From contig OY735212.1 in assembly GCA_963457665.1 (NCBI GenBank), forward strand, positions 4,465,397 to 4,529,396: 64,000 nt of DNA, given 5' to 3'. Positions 1 through 11,464 of the stretch are shown in pieces (within the stretch, counting starts at the first letter, position 1; each line of letters starts with the position of its first letter). The notes under the pieces are model-generated. The model was given only the letters and a program-made list of their open reading frames with translations, was not told where the DNA came from and searched no databases. The translations under genes and the position numbers were made by a program. This stretch comes from Thysanoteuthis rhombus (lineage: Eukaryota; Mollusca; Cephalopoda; Oegopsida; Thysanoteuthidae).

Positions 1-110
1 CTTGCTATCATTTAGTCTCCAGCAGTAATCACCAGGCAGCTGGTGTGAAAATGCTAATAACAATAACAATAATAATAATAATAATAATGATAATAATAAT
101 GATGATAATG
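1..110 (+). mobile_element. 3' terminus of a non-LTR retrotransposon, with AAT-rich tail
   Basis: The first 60 bases (…ttagtctccagcagtaatc, accaggcagctggtgtg) match the 3' untranslated ends read again at 36260-36310 and 36540-36597, each followed by an A/T trinucleotide tail. Here the tail is (AAT/AAC)n with GAT interruptions up to about 115. At 35881-36075 the same family retains the C-terminus of its polyprotein. The rest of this copy lies to the left of the window. It sits in or beyond the second intron of the minus-strand HTATSF1-like gene. Confidence 0.65.
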
Positions 111-1095
111 ATAAAAGTATTTACTCAAATTCACAGAGGGATATAAATATCAAAATTTCACAGTTAAAGTTGAACAAATAAATAGTGATGGGTTATCAAT
201 TTTCTCAAATGAAATTAATTGCTTTATTAAGATTCAACAAGATATGGTCAGTATTTAGAAGAGGATTATATAAAAGTAATTTGTACACGACTGCTTGGAA
301 TTGACACTTCAAACAGTATGACACGATAGTATGCAGCAGCTGTAGTATATTAGTAGATGTTTCTATTACAGAGAAAGTTGCTTATTGTCATCATTTTGAG
401 GTTTTCTAGATAACACTAACCAACTGATAATGTTGAACAAAGGATATGGAAATTGGAGTTATTTACATCCCTCTTTATATTACTTAATTCATTGATATAA
501 ACCTTTTTGCAATAGAATAGATAATATAATTAATATAGATGTTTCAAGATGATTTTCAATTCATTTTAGATAAAGGCTACTGATTTTGAAATGAATAACC
601 ATTTGATAACATTATCCATGATTATAATGAACAGGTTCCTTTGTATCTATGCACCACAACACAAAGAAGTGGTACAATAAAGGATTCCAATCTACAATAT
701 AGAATAGCAACCAATTAAAACAAATTTGCAAAAGAGGAAGAAAACTACCTAAAATCAAATTAAATAAGCAATTCTGTTGATCAAAACGGCAAAATCTCCG
801 ATACCCACGAAAAATAGTTAGCACAATAAGGAGCCAATCAAAAACAAGTTTTCTCCCTTGCACTAAGATCACTCAGGAGTTACCTCCCTTATTATAAGTA
901 TTTGCAATCGACAATGAAGTGAAATTATTGTTGGACGAGTTTCAGAATTAAACCTACCAACTGAATACACAGCATATAAGCGAGATCTTTGGGGTGGTTC
1001 CTCAGGAAAAACTTGAATGACTTCCAATAAGGAATCTGAACTGGGTGCCTTTATTCTATACTTGGTCAAATAATAAACTGAAAATACGAACCCAC
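111..1095. other. Intron sequence downstream of HTATSF1-like exon 2; no gene seen
   Basis: On the minus strand this follows the donor at 1094-1095. I looked for the expected next exon, which in the family encodes a tryptophan-phenylalanine segment leading into the first RRM, and found none. The intron therefore probably continues past position 1. The open frames here have no recognisable similarity. Confidence 0.6.
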
Positions 1096-1542
1096 TTCCT
1101 CTGCCTTCCTTTTGCCAGGGGTGATCTCAGGGGCCTTTGTTTTGTCCGTACCCTGGCTTGTTCCACTCTGTTGTTGATTAGAGCTTTCCATCTGTCCAAA
1201 GCTAGGTACTGTATCATCCTCCTTTGAGTAATCCACATTATAGTTGGCTCGTGCTCGCTGTTCCTGTTCCTGTTGTTGTTGATAGTATTGCTGATAGTAG
1301 TAATAGTAGTAGTAATAGGATGACGGGTCGTTTCCTGCTGCAGCATCTTTTGTCTCTTTACCATCTCCTTCCGGCTGTTGCTCATAGTATTTCTTACAGT
1401 ATTCAAAGTATTCTTTCCACTGCTTCTCATTCTCAGCACTGTCCACAGCTGGCGACTCTGTCGACCCTGCCTGCTTCTCCGAGTTTTGATTATTGTCTAT
1501 TCCATAATTCATCTGATACTGAGCGATGAAGTCAGCATCAAT
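1096..1542 (-). CDS. HTATSF1: HTATSF1 (Tat-SF1/CUS2-like) exon 2, internal, codons 51-199
   Basis: This exon gives 149 codons in phase 0. A strong acceptor (pyrimidine tract ending CCCCGAACAG) lies just before 1542. The donor is GAA|GTGGGT at 1096/1095. The first residues, IDADFIAQYQMNYG, are the conserved family motif that follows exon 1's '..KAYVPK', and the last, GKRKAEE, match the basic segment that precedes RRM1 in the family. HTATSF1 is a nuclear U2 snRNP-associated splicing and elongation factor that binds SF3B1 through a later UHM domain, and CUS2 is the yeast counterpart. The region between the two conserved ends is much longer than in vertebrates and low in complexity: WKEYFEYCKKYYEQQ, a run of eight tyrosines (residues 126-133), then Q/Y/E-rich sequence. 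The donor is GTGGGT rather than GTAAGT, so the exact end carries some doubt. Confidence 0.83.
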
Positions 1543-3280
1543 CTGTTCGGGGAAAAGAAGTAAAGGGAAAAAAATGACAAAAAAATCTTTCAATTATGTA
1601 CAGAGGAAACTTTATGATAATCACAGATGATGTTATCAAAATAAGCCATTTTATTTACAATCAATCAAGAAAGATTAAAAAAGATAAAAAGTAAATTTCT
1701 TGAATTTATAACAAAGAATGTAAATTGTTCCTGTAAGAAACTGTCACCAAAATAGTCTTCATACATTTCTTTAGTTTTTAAGCAGCTCTGGCTGGCGATG
1801 TATGTATGTACGTATCCTACATACAAGCTGCACAAATAGAGCTAGGGGGCTGAAAACTTTTACTCTTTATTATGTCTAGAAAAAAATCCCCCATCTCATG
1901 AATAGTTTTTTAGAGGGGATTCAATTTGCAAAGTAAGTATATGCTAAATTGAACCCTTTTTTATGTCATTCTTGTTTTTAGAAAATTCAGACTTTTTTAG
2001 TGAATACGGGCCAACAAAAGTGAACTCTTTTCCGATTTTTTTTATTGATCACCCCTAATAAATTATGCTGGCAAAAGATGCTGGTCACATGATGGGTTTT
2101 TTTCAAGTGACAAATTTTTATAAAACTCTGTTGTTAAACTCTGGAATTCATAGGCCACTTTTATTGATGAAGGAACTCTTCAATGAATAGAATTAAAAAT
2201 GATGTAACTTTTCTGGAAATGGGGTAAAAAAAAAATTCACCTAAGGGTTGAAGGAGGATAAATTCAATCAGGAGTTATATCCCATGATGATTTTTCCTCA
2301 AAAAATTTGAATTTGAGAGTTGATATTTCCAGCCAGTTATCTAAAACAGGGCTTCTTAAAGTAGGGGTTGGGACCTTTTCATGTAAATGTTATCAAGAAT
2401 TGAAGAAATATTTGAAAATGTTTTTTTTTCATTTTCTCTATACAAAAATTATACAAAACTTACATTTTCTGGTACTTATTGCAAAATAGCTCAATGTACC
2501 TCCATGATCCTTGAATGGTTTTTGTAACGTTTTAGCAATTCAATTTTGAAAATTATTTTTTCCATAATAAAAACTTATCATGGATTATAAATACATTACA
2601 ATTTTTGTCTTTGTTTCTATATTTGGTTACCATCAAATTCCAACTAAAGACTAATATATCATCTTAGTATTCATAGTTACTTTTAAAACAATGAGTGAGG
2701 GGGGGCACCAAAGATTTTGTCTCATTAAAAGGGCTCACTACTGGAAGAAGTTTGAACACTTGACAAAAGGATCCTCCCTTAAAGTGATTACAATAAGCAG
2801 CTGCCTCTATACCACATCATTGTCAAACTCCAGTCCAAGTCTGGAGTTGACTTTGTTTTGTGTACAAGAATTAATCATCTCAAAGTTGAAGTTTTGGTTG
2901 ACGGTTTTTAATACAACTGAAATAATAGCCTGCACGTGTACCAGAACGATTATCTAAAAAATTATCTCAAGAAAATAGATCTTTTATCTAAAATTATCGA
3001 GAAAAAAAACAAAACACTAGCATAATATTTTTAGGCGTTCCTGGTTCAAAAAGACCCAAAAAAGGATTTTTCTTTTAAAACAAGAAATAGTATCTTTAAA
3101 TGATGCCTGTGGAGTACTGATGCAAATTTTCTAAGTTGCAACCCCAAAATGTGACCAACAACACCTGGGGACACACAGACACTGGAAAAGAAAAGAATCT
3201 GTAGCCAAGTTGGCAGATGGGCCAGGCCTTTCATGACACTACAGTGATTCAATTCGAATAAGATACACTTCTTCTCTTAC
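1543..3280 (-). other. Intron 1 of the HTATSF1-like gene
   Basis: It is bounded on the minus strand by donor AAAG|GTAAGAG at 3281/3280 and by the pyrimidine-rich acceptor ending at 1543, and is 1738 bp long. It joins two phase-0 exons, so the reading frame crosses without splitting a codon. It contains a minus-oriented copy of dispersed repeat family A (about 1785-2125). The remaining sequence, including a short open frame near 2700-2950, has no recognisable coding content. Confidence 0.75.
1785..2125 (-). repeat. Dispersed repeat family A, decayed copy
   Basis: Landmarks shared with other copies, read on the minus strand, are a 'gtcact/gtgac' start, 'ggtgatcaat', 'aattgaaccc', and 'cagccccctagctc' near the end. 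The same order occurs at 39905-40240 (same strand) and at 42523, 48478, 54692, 56420 and 62270 (opposite strand). I could not assign the family to a known transposon class. It lies within intron 1 of the HTATSF1-like gene. Confidence 0.6.
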
Positions 3281-3430
3281 CTTTGGCACATAAGCCTTCT
3301 GTTTGTGATCCCACTCGTATACAGTACCATCTTTATCTGTATAGGTGTCCCCCGTGCGATCTTCCTTCAAGTCAGCCTGTTTTTCCAATTCTTGTTGTCG
3401 GAGTTGCTCTTCAAAATCAATGTCCCCCAT
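3281..3430 (-). CDS. HTATSF1: HTATSF1 (Tat-SF1/CUS2-like) first coding exon, codons 1-50
   Basis: The frame begins MGDIDFEEQLRQQELEKQ and ends DGTVYEWDHKQKAYVPK. This matches the acidic 'FEEQLRxQEL' start and the 'Y-E-W-D-x-x-K-K-A-W/Y-x-P-K' motif of HTATSF1 N-termini. It runs straight into the family motif at the start of exon 2 once the intron is removed. The start codon is chosen because it is the only ATG upstream of the conserved motif in this frame. The bases just 5' of the ATG read CACACACAG, so the ATG may lie at the very start of a spliced exon, with an untranslated exon farther upstream. The donor AAG|GTAAGAG is near consensus. HTATSF1 acts in U2 snRNP/branch-point recognition. Function here is inferred from homology to the N-terminus alone. 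Confidence 0.85.
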
Positions 3431-3872
3431 CTGTGTGTGTCCAATTCAACTAAGGTAGATTGGATTTCTACAATTGAAGAATATGAAAATTTAAAGAAAT
3501 AGCATTAAACACATTGGGTCTTATTGGTAAGTCTCCATGAAAAGTTAATAAAAATGATTTTAAAATTTGGAGGCCTAAAGAAAGAAAAAAAAAAAGAATC
3601 AACTTCGATTTTCTCTTTTCTTGGTAACTAGAAACTCAATTCAAATGATTTTGAAAAATATCTCTATTTACTGATAAAAATGCTTTGAATATCTTATGCA
3701 GGATGGAAAAAAAAACAAAGCAGCAAGATTTTATGAAAAAGGAAATTTAGAATCTCTGAGACAGAATAATGTCTTTTTGGTTAATAATTGTCTTGGAATC
3801 TGTGACACAAACACTTGAGTTGAATTTCAAAAGCTTTTGTTATTTTAGCGCTTGTTTTATTTATTGGACCTC
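3431..3872. other. 5' flank of the HTATSF1-like gene
   Basis: This should hold the 5' untranslated region or a leading intron of the minus-strand gene. An AG directly abuts the ATG, preceded by only a weak pyrimidine stretch, so I cannot decide between a transcription start nearby and a splice acceptor. No TATA box or CpG-rich promoter is evident. Confidence 0.4.
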
Positions 3873-4127
3873 AATTTGAATCACAAAACTCAAATGGCAA
3901 AGGGCTGGTCATGTAGCAAGAATGTCAGACAATTGATGGTAAACATGGACCACAGAGATCACATGCATAACCGTGGCCGGCAGAATACAAGATGGAGAGA
4001 CAAACTAAACAAGTTTAGAAAGTATTGGCTATGTGAGGTCCATGATAGTGAGGTCTGGCGAATCCTGGGGAAAGTCTAATTCCAACAATGGACGATATGA
4101 TGATGATGATGATGATTAATTTGAATC
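3873..4127 (+). mobile_element. 5'-truncated RTE LINE insertion with target duplication and (GAT)n tail
   Basis: Bases 3883-4117 encode, with stops, the C-terminal RTE segment 'KLKWQRAGHVARMSDN…', then the end of the frame, then 'caatggacg' and a (GAT)n tail. The 10-base string aatttgaatc occurs at 3873-3882 and again at 4118-4127, which I read as the target-site duplication. Only the last ~75 codons were inserted. This matches target-primed reverse transcription that stopped early. Confidence 0.8.
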
Positions 4128-5699
4128 TTTTCAAAAAAGTCCATTTCTTCTATTACACCAGTTGTCAATGATTGTTTTAATTGAATCATTAATTTTTTAT
4201 TTTATCAAAACTAATTTTTCAAAAATACAACAGATGGTAAATTGTAAAATTCCACCCATTCACTCATTCAATGTTTAAAGCAGCAAGCAAAAGTTGTACA
4301 TAATTTTTAACATCAAGTGAGTGGGTGAGTGGAAAATTCATGAAAGAGAGTTATTTTGTAATATTGTTACAGTTTTGAATGAATTAAATGGTTGTGAAAA
4401 GAATTGACAATTAATAAATATCATGAAGCTAATGACAACCCCTTGTAACGCAGAAAATAGAACTTTTTACACAACCCAAATTGGGTGCAACAAATTGAAG
4501 AAGTGCAGAAGGTCCCAAGACCTTTTACTGAATTATCCCCTTTGAACTTTACAAAAATTTTCATCCAGATCAAAACTTTCAGAAGAGTCATTAACACCAA
4601 CCTTTGTTTGGCCAATCGAATATCTTTCTCCATCTTGGATATTGTCAACACTTAACAGATGATCCATTCTTCAACCCTAGCCAAGAGTGAAAAAAAAGGT
4701 TCACCTTTTCTCTTCTTGAATAATACACCTGACGAGGGCCGAGGAATGGATCAGCTGAAACATTGTGTTGACATGACAACATACATGGAAGGTAAGATAT
4801 TTGACCGTCCAAACAAAATACGGAACAATTCGATTTTTTTTCAATGCTAAATACGATGACAAATGGTTTTTCAAAAGTGAAAATCATTTCATATCCTCAA
4901 ATTGGAAAAATTAGAGAATTTTTTACACCAAATTCAAGAACAAAAATTACAGTATTTACTCGAGTAAAATGCAATATCGAACATAATGCGATCCCCACTC
5001 TTCTCTGTCGTTCAAAATCAGTAATATATCTATAATCATTATTTTCACATTCGAGTATAATGCAACCCGCCAATTTGGACCCACCCTGATATTAAATTCA
5101 TCGCATTTATACACGAGCAAAAGAGCAAACATACAGATAGATAAGTGATAATGCATATGGATGGATACATAGATGCAAATAAGCTATATATAGATAGGTA
5201 GGGAGTGAGAGATATTTTTATATCACATCTATACGAGTAAATAAACAACGAACATTTTAACACAAACATCCTCGTGCGGGTGAAATAACGCATTGAAACG
5301 AATAAAACACAAGATTGGAATACCAAAACAAATTTTCAAATCATCCAAAAATTAAAACTGTTATTCATTTTGAACTTTTGAGACGAATAAATGGTTAAAA
5401 ACAATATTTACCTTCGTTTTTTGATAAATTCAATTTCTGCGAAGACTTGATTGTTCAAAAGTCAGCCATGATGAAATTAACGTTAGTGGGTTCAAAATGT
5501 GTCGTAAATAAGTCAACTTCCTTTTAAAACGGATAAAATGTTTTTGATTCATTAAAAAAAACTTTTTTAAATCACATAATAAATATACGACAAAAGCCTG
5601 TTTAATGAACCAGAGTAATATTTGATTATGTTGCTCTAAATTCCACGTAATGTATTAACAACAGTCAAAAACCATCTTCTCAACAGGGGAGGTAAGCAT
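4128..5699. other. Non-coding interval, with a dispersed motif near 4728-4795
   Basis: No conserved coding frame is seen. At 4728-4795 a sequence 'cctgacgagggccgagg … gctgaaacattgtg' resembles one at 26530-26575, so both are probably pieces of one dispersed repeat. The stretch near 4950-5110 (ctcgagtaaaatgc, cgagtataatgcaaccc) contains two similar short blocks and may be another degraded repeat. Confidence 0.45.
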
Positions 5700-5880
5700 C
5701 ATCTATTTTTCAACAAGGTTATCTCTCTTTGATTATAGGTATTCAAAGCGTTGCCAATTTAGATCTAGATGTTCCCAATGTAGATATTTTTCTTTAACTA
5801 GATCTAGATGTTGCAAATTTAGATATTTCTCTCCTGGATCTGGATGTTTTCGGTTGCGTTTAGGTGTCAGATATTTTTAT
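5700..5880. repeat. Degenerate short tandem repeat with 'agatctagatgtt' core
   Basis: The core 'tagatctagatgtt' or 'tggatctggatgtt' recurs three times at about 50-base spacing, each followed by 'tagatattttt' or a similar string. Copies have diverged. No coding content is seen. Confidence 0.5.
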
Positions 5881-6512
5881 ATAGTCGTTAAAGATGAATA
5901 TAAACATTTGGATATTTTTTTTTTTGCAATTAAGTCTCAACACTATTCAAGCGACAGGAATTATATAAAGGCACACGTAAAACAGTTTAAATAAGAAAGA
6001 ATTGAGAAAAAGGAGTTAGGTAGTTTCCTGTGGGAATACAGAGAGATAGATGGGTGCAAGGAAAGTTAGGTAGTTTGATAAGAGGGTAGAAATGGATAAG
6101 ACAGATGAGAAAGTTAGCTAAGTAACTTAGAGGGTATAGTATTTGGGGCATATTAAACTAATTCATATTTGTATATTTAGTTAAAAACATGGAGCAGTAA
6201 CGAAATCGGGTAATGAATAATCTTAGTTGCCAACATACTTGGAAATTTCTATTATTGATATTAAACTAAAAAATAAAATAACTTCAAAATAACATAATGA
6301 ATACTGTTAGTGCAATGAATTCGATCCTCACCGAATGCTTTACATTTGCAACTTTGTGATAGACTAAGTTGAACTTGGAATACATATGCATACCTTTTAA
6401 ATGGGTGCTCATTGTAGGGCAATCCTTAGCAAGCTGAAGCCTCTCACCATCCGTTCGTTAGTGTAACGATGAGTATTAATATTAAGAGACTTTTTGACAG
6501 GTACTATGCAAA
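5881..6512. other. AT-rich non-coding interval
   Basis: I see no gene. A short repeated phrase, 'gttaggtag' near 6018 and 6065, is the only local structure. Confidence 0.4.

Positions 6513-6586
<74 letters not shown>
6513..6586. repeat. (TG)n microsatellite
   Basis: About 37 TG units with CG and TATG interruptions near 6539-6546. On the minus strand it produces a long His-Thr open frame that is not a gene. Confidence 0.95.
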
Positions 6587-6587
<1 letters not shown>

Positions 6588-6982
6588 ATTTAAATGACTG
6601 AAAAAGAAAACAATGAGGATGTATAAAATAAAATTTAACACACCAACATGTTTCGCTTTTCGGCTCCATCAAAGCAATAACAATATTCGAATTATCTGGC
6701 TTTGAGTTATATTTTTCAAGTTTCACAATGTATGAGTGGCAAACGCTCAGTATTTTGACATTGTGAAGAAACTGTAATGTTTAATTGGATTTATATATTC
6801 AAAAAATTCAAATTATGGATCATGAATAAAACTTATAGTGGATTTTACAAACATTTGTTGAAGAATAGTGGACTTTTTTCAGGATTATGTTTTTGTATTA
6901 TTATACGTGTGTGCGTTTCGTTAGTTTTTAATAAGGGAATTAAAAGGTGTTTGGCCTGCTTTTAATTGATTATTTTTGGGTA

Positions 6983-7345
6983 TATAAATCCAACAGGGAT
7001 CGAACCCACTAACAACGGCCAGCAAAACCAAAATGTTCATCATTGCTTTTTGACGTACGTCCTGGTCTATATTTCCTGATGATTACTTAGCATAGTTTAG
7101 TATAAGCCCATAAATAGTGGAAAATCCAATGAGGCTCGAACCGACTAACAACTGCCACCAAGATTGGCGTGCAGATCACAACATACATCCTGAACCATTT
7201 TTTCACAAAATTCATTGTCATAAAAGTTTTGTATCAGTCCATCAATAGTGGGAATTCCAATGTGGATCGAACCCACTAACATTTGCCAGCGAGATTAGCA
7301 AGCTGATCATTGTTATATGACGTCTGTATTGATCCATTCTTTTAT
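6983..7345 (-). repeat. Tandem array of three tRNA-like (SINE-type) units, ~130-138 bp each
   Basis: Three copies of a pol III B-box-like string occur at 6996 (gggatcgaaccc), 7134 (aggctcgaaccg) and 7263 (tggatcgaaccc). Each is followed by 'actaacaa.ngcca' and later by 'catcaatagtgg' or similar. On the minus strand these read GGTTCGATCC, as in a tRNA T-arm. Units 1-2 and 2-3 are offset by 138 and 129 bases. I read this as a tandem run of SINE 3'-half units. No A-box is clear, so transcription is doubtful. Confidence 0.6.
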
Positions 7346-8619
7346 ATGGTGTACTCGTTAATCCCACTAGTCCAAAAATTAATCCGTCTTGAATTAACCC
7401 CCTTTGGATTGTTTGCCATTCAAAATCTCTGTAGAAGGGCGGATAAAACTCGACGGCAGATGTGATTAAATTTTGGAGCGGATGCACAAAAGCAAGAACC
7501 ATCCAGTATGGGAAATCGGCACTAAAGATCTTCGCACTCACTATTTCTAGCATGTCTAATTGGTATCATCAGTCAACTCAAAAATTTTTACGGGGCACTA
7601 TTACAGCACCAGGACTATATTCCCTGCAGTCCAGTTCATTTCAATTCTTGACTGCAGCCATCGTTGGGGGTTGAGGGCAGGAAATGTCTTCTTCCATGCT
7701 AATCTGGTATGTATACTGCACTATGAATTGCTGTGCTTGATTTTTCCAGATGCCCTCCCAGTAAGTTTGTCACAGCCAAGCGGTGCCCATCTCCTCTCTG
7801 AGCTTACGACTGATGATTGGATATTAAGTTAATGGATGGGAGAGCCCTCGATCTGTACACTTCACTGATATGTTATTTTTTCTGGAGATCCAACCGTGCT
7901 GTGTGCACGCCATTGCCACACTCTCCCGACAAACGGTACAGTGTAAGCACCATAGATGAAAAAACAAGAGACACAAGTTCAATGATACGTCCACCATCCG
8001 TGGTAGTTGATGCAGAGGGAGAGGAGGAGGAGGAAAATCAAGTAGTCTTTCTTCGATTCATCTTATTCTCATACTTGTAAAATTTTGCATTATGGAAATA
8101 TTCTGCAAGTATTAATTTCAATGAAAATCGTAAAAGGACATTTTGTACGTTTGGAGGGGGTATCTTTGGCTTTTTATGCGACCCTTGAATATTTTATTAT
8201 GACATCATCAGTTGCTGGTAAAAAAAATCGATCAGAATAGATGTTATACCTTTTCATGACGTCACACCTTTTACTGACATCATATATTTCAATGACTGCC
8301 ACCACCCTTCCTATTCATATTGTTTATCTGAGACCAACCGACAGACTAAAAAGGATCTTATAGAAATTTATTGACACGTCTAAAAGAAAAACAACAAATA
8401 ATCACTATTTGGGAAAAATATGAACGAGTAGTCAAGTTATAATGAATATTTTTTGCAAAGGATTCATTATTCCTAATATTTACATTAAAGGGAGGTGACT
8501 CCCCATTATATGTACGGATATAGTATATTTTTGAGTTGTCTCCCCTCGTGCACACACACACGGGGGTATAAATAGTTATTATCAGCAGCTGTCCTTATAA
8601 GTCAACTGTTCGACGGCCC
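7346..8619. other. Non-coding interval; no recognised gene
   Basis: Several 70-100-codon open frames are present, but none shows family motifs, splice signals and composition together. The stretch 7600-8050 is less AT-rich than its surroundings and may be a degraded element I do not recognise. Confidence 0.4.
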
Positions 8620-9480
8620 TTTTCATCTCCTCTCATGACGAGCATGACAGCGCTATTCTCTGTCATTTTTATCAGCAAACAATTCTCAGCTCTCCATTTT
8701 GTATCAAGTCTTTCCTGCTGCGTTTACAATCCCAGGTATACCAATCAGTTAAACCCTTTGCTCCATCTACCGTCGTTCCTTCTTGCCAAGTGTCCAACCC
8801 ATCTCCATTTTTGTCACTTCATTGATTGAATAATATCTCCCTCTCTGGTCAGCCTACAGGTCTATGTTAATCTTTTTCTATCTCTTAGAGTTATACCTAG
8901 CATTGTTCTTTCCGTGGTTCTCTGTGTGATTCTAAGTTGGTTTTCTTCCTTTTTTTTCTCTTCTTTTTACCGCCTTTCATTACTTTATCGAGTTCTCCTC
9001 TTAAATATAGTTCTTTCTAGTTTTATTCCCGTATTTCTCCTTTCTCATTACTTCTAATAATTTTGTTTGTTTTTTTGTTGTTGTTTTTTTGTATTCCATT
9101 TTAATTGTTTTCATTTGTAATGCAGAGAATCTCAGCTCAGCTATGTGTTAGAATTTTACTTTTCAACCCTGTACTACTTTCGTTATTCCACTAGGCCAGG
9201 AATCTGTTTTCTATCGCAAGCCAAAAGTTGTCAATGTTCTCTACTTCTATCTTATTAGGCAGATTGTTTAAAATTAAATTCAACTCTATACACTACCATT
9301 TTACACTCACTTCCGATATCTTCTTTGTTTATAACAGTAACGTCTTCAAAGATATTGATCTTGTCAGCTATTAAGAAGATAACATCTTTACAGATATCAT
9401 GGCATTCCTGATGGATCGATGGAAGACCCAATAGCATTTCTTCATGTGCCTTCGTGGGCAACGCATCACCGAGTGCGAAC
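8620..9480 (-). pseudogene. RTE-like LINE, second family: endonuclease end plus RT C-terminus, internally deleted
   Basis: On the minus strand, 9480-9255 encodes the end of an apurinic-type endonuclease, with 'EDVTVINKEDIGSECKMV'. Here the family's catalytic GSDH block has become GSEC, so it is inactive. At 8950-8620 the frame reads like an RTE C-terminus (LRITQRTTERTMLGITLRD, WVGHLARRNDGRWSK), with stops. The whole palm domain that should separate them is missing and is replaced by pyrimidine-rich sequence. The sequence differs from the main RTE family at 27406-29138 but resembles the copy at 22975-23445. Confidence 0.65.
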
Positions 9481-9858
9481 AGACTCTATTTAAGTATGTC
9501 TTTGATATAAATCAAATTAAGAAATATAAAGTTCTCCAGTACAATGCATCACTGAAGATCATCGATTAGACCAGCTGATGTTGGACCTGGAAAATATCTC
9601 TTGACAGATTGCAGGTATCAGTGAAATCCATAAAAAGGCATTATATAATATATATATTATCATAGTGCTCACTTTTTCCCGCAAAAGAAAATCATAAATA
9701 TGCGGTGTTATCTGCTCTTGGCAAGGATCTTCTCTCGATCCCCTACATCTCTGTAGAAACGGTAAATTCCAAGTCACTTCCTCTGTGACGTCATACGGAA
9801 CTATCAATAAGATAACTGATCGTTATCTTTATGGTATTTAAATTGTCGTGGTAAACCC

Positions 9859-9894
9859 TCTCTCTCTCAATCTCTCTCTCTCTCTCTCTCTCTG
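9859..9894. repeat. (CT)n microsatellite
   Basis: About 18 CT units with one AA interruption; a simple repeat with no other content. Confidence 0.9.
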
Positions 9895-10610
9895 TTCTGA
9901 TGGCTTCGAGGTAAGCTCGTTCTCTTCTCTCTCTATTTAGTTAGGATAGTTAATATAGTTTTTACACACTTACTTTTTACACATGCATCATCACTTATGA
10001 AAAGTAATCCGTTCTTCATTCATCTAAAAGAACACATCCTATCTAAGTTAAGCACTCTCACCGTAGTTAGGTTGGACCTCCAAAGATTACTTCAAAGTGG
10101 CTACAACTAGGATGACCAAACTGACGGACATTCAACAGACTCTATCTAGCATTTAATGGGCGACATTCCTTTCCGTCCATTGTTCTTATCTCTGCATCCT
10201 TATTCTGGTAGATCCCTCGCACAAGTCTGTGTCGACAGAAACTCCAATTCTTTATTTTAATTCACTCGTGAATTAGAACTCATCACTGCTGTTAACCTAT
10301 TCATTTGTTCTTATTTCCACGTTTTGTTAACAATCCAACAAATAGTTACTAACCTTATTTTTTGTGCTTAAGCAGTGAACATGTTACTTACCAGGACTTA
10401 TCTCCTCAGATCAATTCTGGTAATTTATATGGGGGGGCAAAAATGATTAGCAGCCCCAAATTATTAAGAAATGGATATATGTTCCAACAGTGTGATCATA
10501 AATCGTATTATATTATATAGACACATCATTTGAAATGATCTCCCATTATTACTTGGTGAATGTATCATCTGGTCAAGGCAATGCAAATTGAATAAACAAT
10601 TAAAGAAGAT

Positions 10611-10695
10611 GGGACTGCTACAGGAATCGAACTGGCAACCGATAGGGTAGCTGCTTCAACGTTGTGTTACTCTAACCATTGAGCTAAACAGCCGC
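10611..10695 (-). repeat. tRNA-like pol III head (tRNA pseudogene or SINE 5' end)
   Basis: Read on the minus strand it starts GCGGCTGTTTAGCTCAATGG and ends AGTTCGATTCCTGTAGCAG. The A-box TAGCTCAATGG (10677-10687) fits TRGYNNARNGG, and the B-box AGTTCGATTCC (10623-10633) fits the T-arm consensus except at its first base. The T-stem does not pair well and the length (~85 nt) is long for a class I tRNA, so a functional tRNA is unlikely. A tRNA-derived SINE running toward lower coordinates is the better reading. Confidence 0.65.
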
Positions 10696-11464
10696 AGGAA
10701 ATGCAAAGGCCCAACTGCTTCAACTCCAAATTCTCATTTTGTTTATTCACAGTCTATATCTGCCCAATCTATTTCTTTCAGTGCAGACAATTATATCATT
10801 ATGAAAAGGATATATGATCTGACCGATTGATTACGAATTGCGTCATATTATATATATATGTATGATTTTTTCGTGAAAAATGAGTAAACTACAAAACACA
10901 TGTGAAATCTATTTCTCCGATTTTCTCTAATCAAAATGTAGCTCTGTCTTGGTTTGAAAACTTATCCATATACATTGAGCACTTTGATAGATATTACTGA
11001 AATTCCATCGCACTACTTTTATTACTTTTTCTTTGAGCAGTATGATACGTTGAATATATAGCAAGTGAATTCTGCCTCGTAGGACAAGCGGTTATTAGGT
11101 CCAATTCTGCAAGAATCTTTTCAAATGTCTGTAATCATCGCTAATTTGTTTCATTTATTGGGACCAATGCACCGTTCATTTGGACCAGGCAGCAGTGCTA
11201 CCGAATTAACATTTTTTGAAATAAAACATATTCTTTAAAATTGCCCAAACATCTATCTTTCGAGTTTATTAGCCCGTAATTCAAATTAAATGTGAAACTT
11301 CAAGAAGAAGAAGAAAAAAGGTTGCTATAAGAGGTACGTGTGTTGTGTTTTTATACATCTTATTTTCCTCGAATTAGGGGGAATTTGTGGAGTGTATAAA
11401 GAAAAGTTGTTTGTTTTATCAAACCAGCCGGTTATTGGGTCTAAAATTGTTGGTCCCCGGAATC

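Larger units (their letters stand above)
9481..11464. other. Non-coding interval between retroelement relics
   Basis: It contains a CT microsatellite at 9859-9894 and a tRNA-like head at 10611-10695, both listed separately. I see no gene otherwise. Short AT runs occur near 9650 and 10850. Confidence 0.4.

Noticed and set aside
6640-6685. Minus-strand 'TTTGATGGAGCCGAAAAGCGAAACATG' region (seen in parts) as a hammerhead
   Set aside because: The core is TTTGATGG rather than CTGANGA, and no closing stem I partner was found.
10040-10085. 'aagttaagca…gttaggttgga' as a second 5S rRNA-like piece
   Set aside because: Only one 10-base block matches well and the rest needs gaps; too weak to call.
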